The notes under the pieces were generated by a model. The model searched no databases and had not been told where the DNA came from. It saw only the letters and a list, made by a program, of their open reading frames with translations. A program made the translations under genes and the position numbers. A stretch of DNA of 64,000 bases. It comes from G963692885 sp964658655. Its GTDB lineage: Bacteria; Acidobacteriota; Terriglobia; Terriglobales; Acidobacteriaceae. Position 1 is the stretch's first letter. Each line of letters starts with the position of its first letter. The stretch covers positions 1 to 64,000 of the forward strand of contig CAZZZL010000006.1 in the NCBI GenBank assembly GCA_964658655.1, written 5' to 3'. Of this stretch, positions 61,658 through 64,000 are shown piece after piece.

Positions 61658-64000
61658 TTGGCCACTCGTTTTTTGAATTGTCTGCTCATGCTTGTCTTAA
61701 TTGCAATCTGCGAAAGCGGGCATGCGCAGGCATTCAATTTTCTCCCGCATCAGAACATCAGCACCACCGACACGAATCGCTTTGTTGCCGCTCATGGCAG
61801 CCGCTCGGTCATCATGGGGTACCCGCGGCAGGGCCTGGAAATGTGGGCCTACCCGCTCGAGATTGTCAGCAACTACCGGATTGGCTTCCTTGATGACGGC
61901 GCGTCGACTGAGGCGGACGCCGCTCCGCTGCTCCGCCGACTCGTCTATGCGCCCGACTCGGTCACGCGCATCTATGTCGGTCCTGATTATGTTGTCCGTG
62001 AGAAACTTTCCGTTCCTCTGAATGAGCCGGCCGCTGTGATTACTTATGAGGTTGACGCGGAGCATCCCTTTGACATCGTTGTTCACTTCAATCCGATACT
62101 GAACCTCATGTGGCCCGGTTCTATCGGCGGCCAGTACACCCAATGGGACCCGGAAGCCAGCAGCTACGTCATCGGCGAATCCGGTCTGACAGGCGCAGCT
62201 GGAAGTGTGTCGGCGGTCGTTGGGTCACCGGAGACCATTGCGCATGATCCTACTGTCAACAGCACCTTCGATACAGGCCAACACTACGCTTTTACTCTCC
62301 ATCCTCACACGACGGCCGGCGTATCAGGCACCTCAACGGCAAGTGTCTACATAGCGCAGCTGGCAACAGGGCAATCCGCTGCGGCGGCTATTCACAAATT
62401 GATCGGCGCATCTTCGGGGTTCCAAAACGAGGCGGCTGCTCACTATGCCAAGCTCGAGACTGAAGGCGTGCGCCTGCAAACCCCGGACGAGCAGGTCAAC
62501 GGCGCCTTCGCCTGGGCTGGGATCGCTCTCGATCAGGCATGGGTGTGTAATCCCCAGCTTGGCTGCGGGATGGTTGCCGGATACGGCCCTTCGCGTTCGG
62601 GACGGCGTCCGCAATACGACTGGTTCTTTGGTGGTGATGGCCTCATCGCGACCAATGCGCTTATCTCCGCGGCAAATTACACCCGCGCCCGGGAAGAGTT
62701 GGAATTCATTATCAAGTACCAAGATGGCAAGACCGGAATGATCTGGCATGAGCTCTCACAAAGTGCGGGCTACATCGACTGGTCGAAGTATCCCTACATG
62801 TTCGTCCATGTCGACATCACCTTCGACTACTTAAAAACCGTCGCGCGCTATGTGGCGGTCAGCGGAGACACACAATTTCTGCGCGATCACTGGACGTCGA
62901 TCAGCAATGCCTATCGCTACTGCCAGTCCGTGATTGACCCAAAGGATCACTTTCCCCACATCCCTGCCGGCAAGGAGGGCGGCGACGAACAGCATCGGCC
63001 GGCTGACGATCTTGGCCTGTCCGCAAGCTGGGTTGCCGCCGCTCGCAGCTACGCGGAACTGGCCGCTGCCGCCGGTCGCGATCAGGAGGCATCCGAGGCG
63101 AATCGTCAGGCCGACCTGGCTCAGATCTCCGTGGGCAAGCACTACTGGGATGCGAAGGCAAACTTCTGGCTGGATGGCCACAGCGCGGACGGGACTGCGA
63201 TTTTTACGCGTCGCAGTGGCTTCGGCGAAGCAATCGACCAGCACATCTTCTCTCCGCCGCAGATCAACTCGCTTCTTGAACAGATCGCGTCTGCCGGATT
63301 TCAATCGGACTGGGGAGTTCGAGGGGCTGCTCCCGACACAGCGTCCTACAATTCGTGGTCTTACTCCACTGCCAGCACCACCGCTCCCCAGACTGACTAC
63401 CTTGCCGATGTTTACTGGCAAAATCATCGCCCGGACATCGCCCTCGCCATGTGGAAGACCATTCTGCCCTGGAACTGGCTCGATTCTCCGGGGCACATCC
63501 CGGAACTTCTCGCCGGCAACTTCTACATCGAACAGGCCGAATCTGTTCCTGAACAGACCTGGTGCTCTGCCGCCTTCCTCGACTCCACGATCCGCGGCCT
63601 TCTCGGCATACGAACTATCGCCGCGGAGAATACCATCCATTTCCAGCCCCATCTGCCAGTGGAATGGGACCATGTCTCGGTCGACAACCTGAAGCTGCCG
63701 CACTCCACCATCGGCTTCGATCTTCACCAGGACAGCAGCACGATCGCTCTCGATATGCACAATGAGGGCGGACCCGCATCCATCGACTTCGCTCCAGAGA
63801 TTCCGCTCGGCGCTACGATCATTACCTCGCAGTGCGCCGGTAAGTCCACCACCGCTTTAGTCGAAGAGCACGAACAGGATAAGAACGCCCGCCTGAACAT
63901 TTTGGCGCCATCAGGAAACAGCCATTGTGATATTCATTACAGCGGAGGAGTCGCGCTGATTCTTCCATCGCCCTCTGTGCAACATGGAGATCCAAGCACA
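61658..64000 (+). CDS. Secreted (alpha/alpha)6-barrel glycoside hydrolase, partial
   Basis: A frame open to the right edge (781 codons, no stop). TTG start with GGGAGAG upstream; signal peptide NCLLMLVLIAICESGHAQ. The N-terminal ~240 residues are a beta-sandwich. The catalytic part includes GAFAWAGIALDQAWVCN, RPQYDWFFGGDGLIATNAL, GKTGMIWHELSQSAGYIDW and PEQTWCSAAFLDSTIRGLLG, which resembles glycogen-debranching-type and related six-hairpin glycosidases (GH63/GH15/amylo-1,6-glucosidase group). Catalytic Glu/Asp candidates are in the second and third blocks. The family and sugar are uncertain, and the C-terminus lies outside the window. Confidence 0.75.
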   Translation, partial: MATRFLNCLLMLVLIAICESGHAQAFNFLPHQNISTTDTNRFVAAHGSRSVIMGYPRQGLEMWAYPLEIVSNYRIGFLDDGASTEADAAPLLRRLVYAPDSVTRIYVGPDYVVREKLSVPLNEPAAVITYEVDAEHPFDIVVHFNPILNLMWPGSIGGQYTQWDPEASSYVIGESGLTGAAGSVSAVVGSPETIAHDPTVNSTFDTGQHYAFTLHPHTTAGVSGTSTASVYIAQLATGQSAAAAIHKLIGASSGFQNEAAAHYAKLETEGVRLQTPDEQVNGAFAWAGIALDQAWVCNPQLGCGMVAGYGPSRSGRRPQYDWFFGGDGLIATNALISAANYTRAREELEFIIKYQDGKTGMIWHELSQSAGYIDWSKYPYMFVHVDITFDYLKTVARYVAVSGDTQFLRDHWTSISNAYRYCQSVIDPKDHFPHIPAGKEGGDEQHRPADDLGLSASWVAAARSYAELAAAAGRDQEASEANRQADLAQISVGKHYWDAKANFWLDGHSADGTAIFTRRSGFGEAIDQHIFSPPQINSLLEQIASAGFQSDWGVRGAAPDTASYNSWSYSTASTTAPQTDYLADVYWQNHRPDIALAMWKTILPWNWLDSPGHIPELLAGNFYIEQAESVPEQTWCSAAFLDSTIRGLLGIRTIAAENTIHFQPHLPVEWDHVSVDNLKLPHSTIGFDLHQDSSTIALDMHNEGGPASIDFAPEIPLGATIITSQCAGKSTTALVEEHEQDKNARLNILAPSGNSHCDIHYSGGVALILPSPSVQHGDPST

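Noticed and set aside
1..64000. Search for CRISPR arrays, insertion sequences, integrases, tRNA genes and att sites
   Set aside because: No regularly spaced short repeats, transposase motifs, integrase motifs or tRNA cloverleaf were recognised.

Overview
The window is a chromosomal segment with moderately high GC content and tightly packed genes on both strands. It carries no rRNA, tRNA, CRISPR array, prophage or insertion sequence that I can recognise. The gene set suggests a free-living soil bacterium of the Acidobacteriota, most likely the Acidobacteriaceae/Terriglobales. It combines secreted glycoside hydrolases, paired secreted amidohydrolases, an Hfq-like protein, an FdxA-type ferredoxin and DUF2339/DUF3999 membrane proteins. 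That assignment is an inference from gene families; no marker gene proves it.

Layout. 1-9.1 kb is housekeeping and small regulators: a methyltransferase cut by the left edge, a GAF protein with a degenerate kinase helix, a GlsB-type membrane protein, hfq and an inositol-phosphatase gene (overlapping), ferredoxin, recO, a GntR regulator with its membrane-protein partner, pdxH, a lone response regulator, an orphan nuoI, an ABM monooxygenase and a glucosaminidase. 9.1-15.8 kb is a two-gene operon, an ABC exporter followed by a very large cyclic-beta-glucan-synthase-like enzyme, which resembles a shortened NdvA/NdvB system. 15.9-28.2 kb holds a TMEM175-like channel and carbohydrate and secretion genes: a GH13 enzyme, an alpha/beta hydrolase, two overlapping amidohydrolases (one without metal ligands), a GH92 mannosidase, an SGNH hydrolase, and a divergent MFS pump/TetR pair with a clear operator.

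29.4-42.2 kb is one chemotaxis locus, all on the plus strand: two membrane receptors, a STAS protein, a soluble receptor-like protein carrying a CheZ-type D-x3-Q motif, cheY, cheA, cheW, cheR, cheB and a third receptor with a possible CheR-tethering C-terminus. No flagellar or pilus genes and no canonical cheZ, cheC, cheX or cheD are in view. It is followed by an outer-membrane porin-like gene and a small phosphate-binding-protein-like gene.

44.6-54.7 kb contains a secreted c-type-cytochrome-like gene whose 3' end has been tandemly duplicated (period 153 bp, in frame). Next comes a 2055-residue hybrid kinase with an ethylene-receptor-like copper-site membrane domain, six PAS domains, two complete kinase cores, three receivers and an HPt domain, and then a DUF5009-type membrane acyltransferase. 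55.3-64 kb holds the DUF3999/DUF2339 pair, an aldo/keto reductase, another secreted amidohydrolase and a secreted (alpha/alpha)6-barrel glycoside hydrolase that runs off the right edge.

Several genes have a -10-like hexamer only 6-7 nt before the start codon, which suggests leaderless transcription. The strongest candidates for undescribed biology are the ethylene-receptor-like double kinase, the CheZ-motif receptor-like protein, the amidohydrolase/pseudo-amidohydrolase pair and the 153-bp 3'-end duplication.
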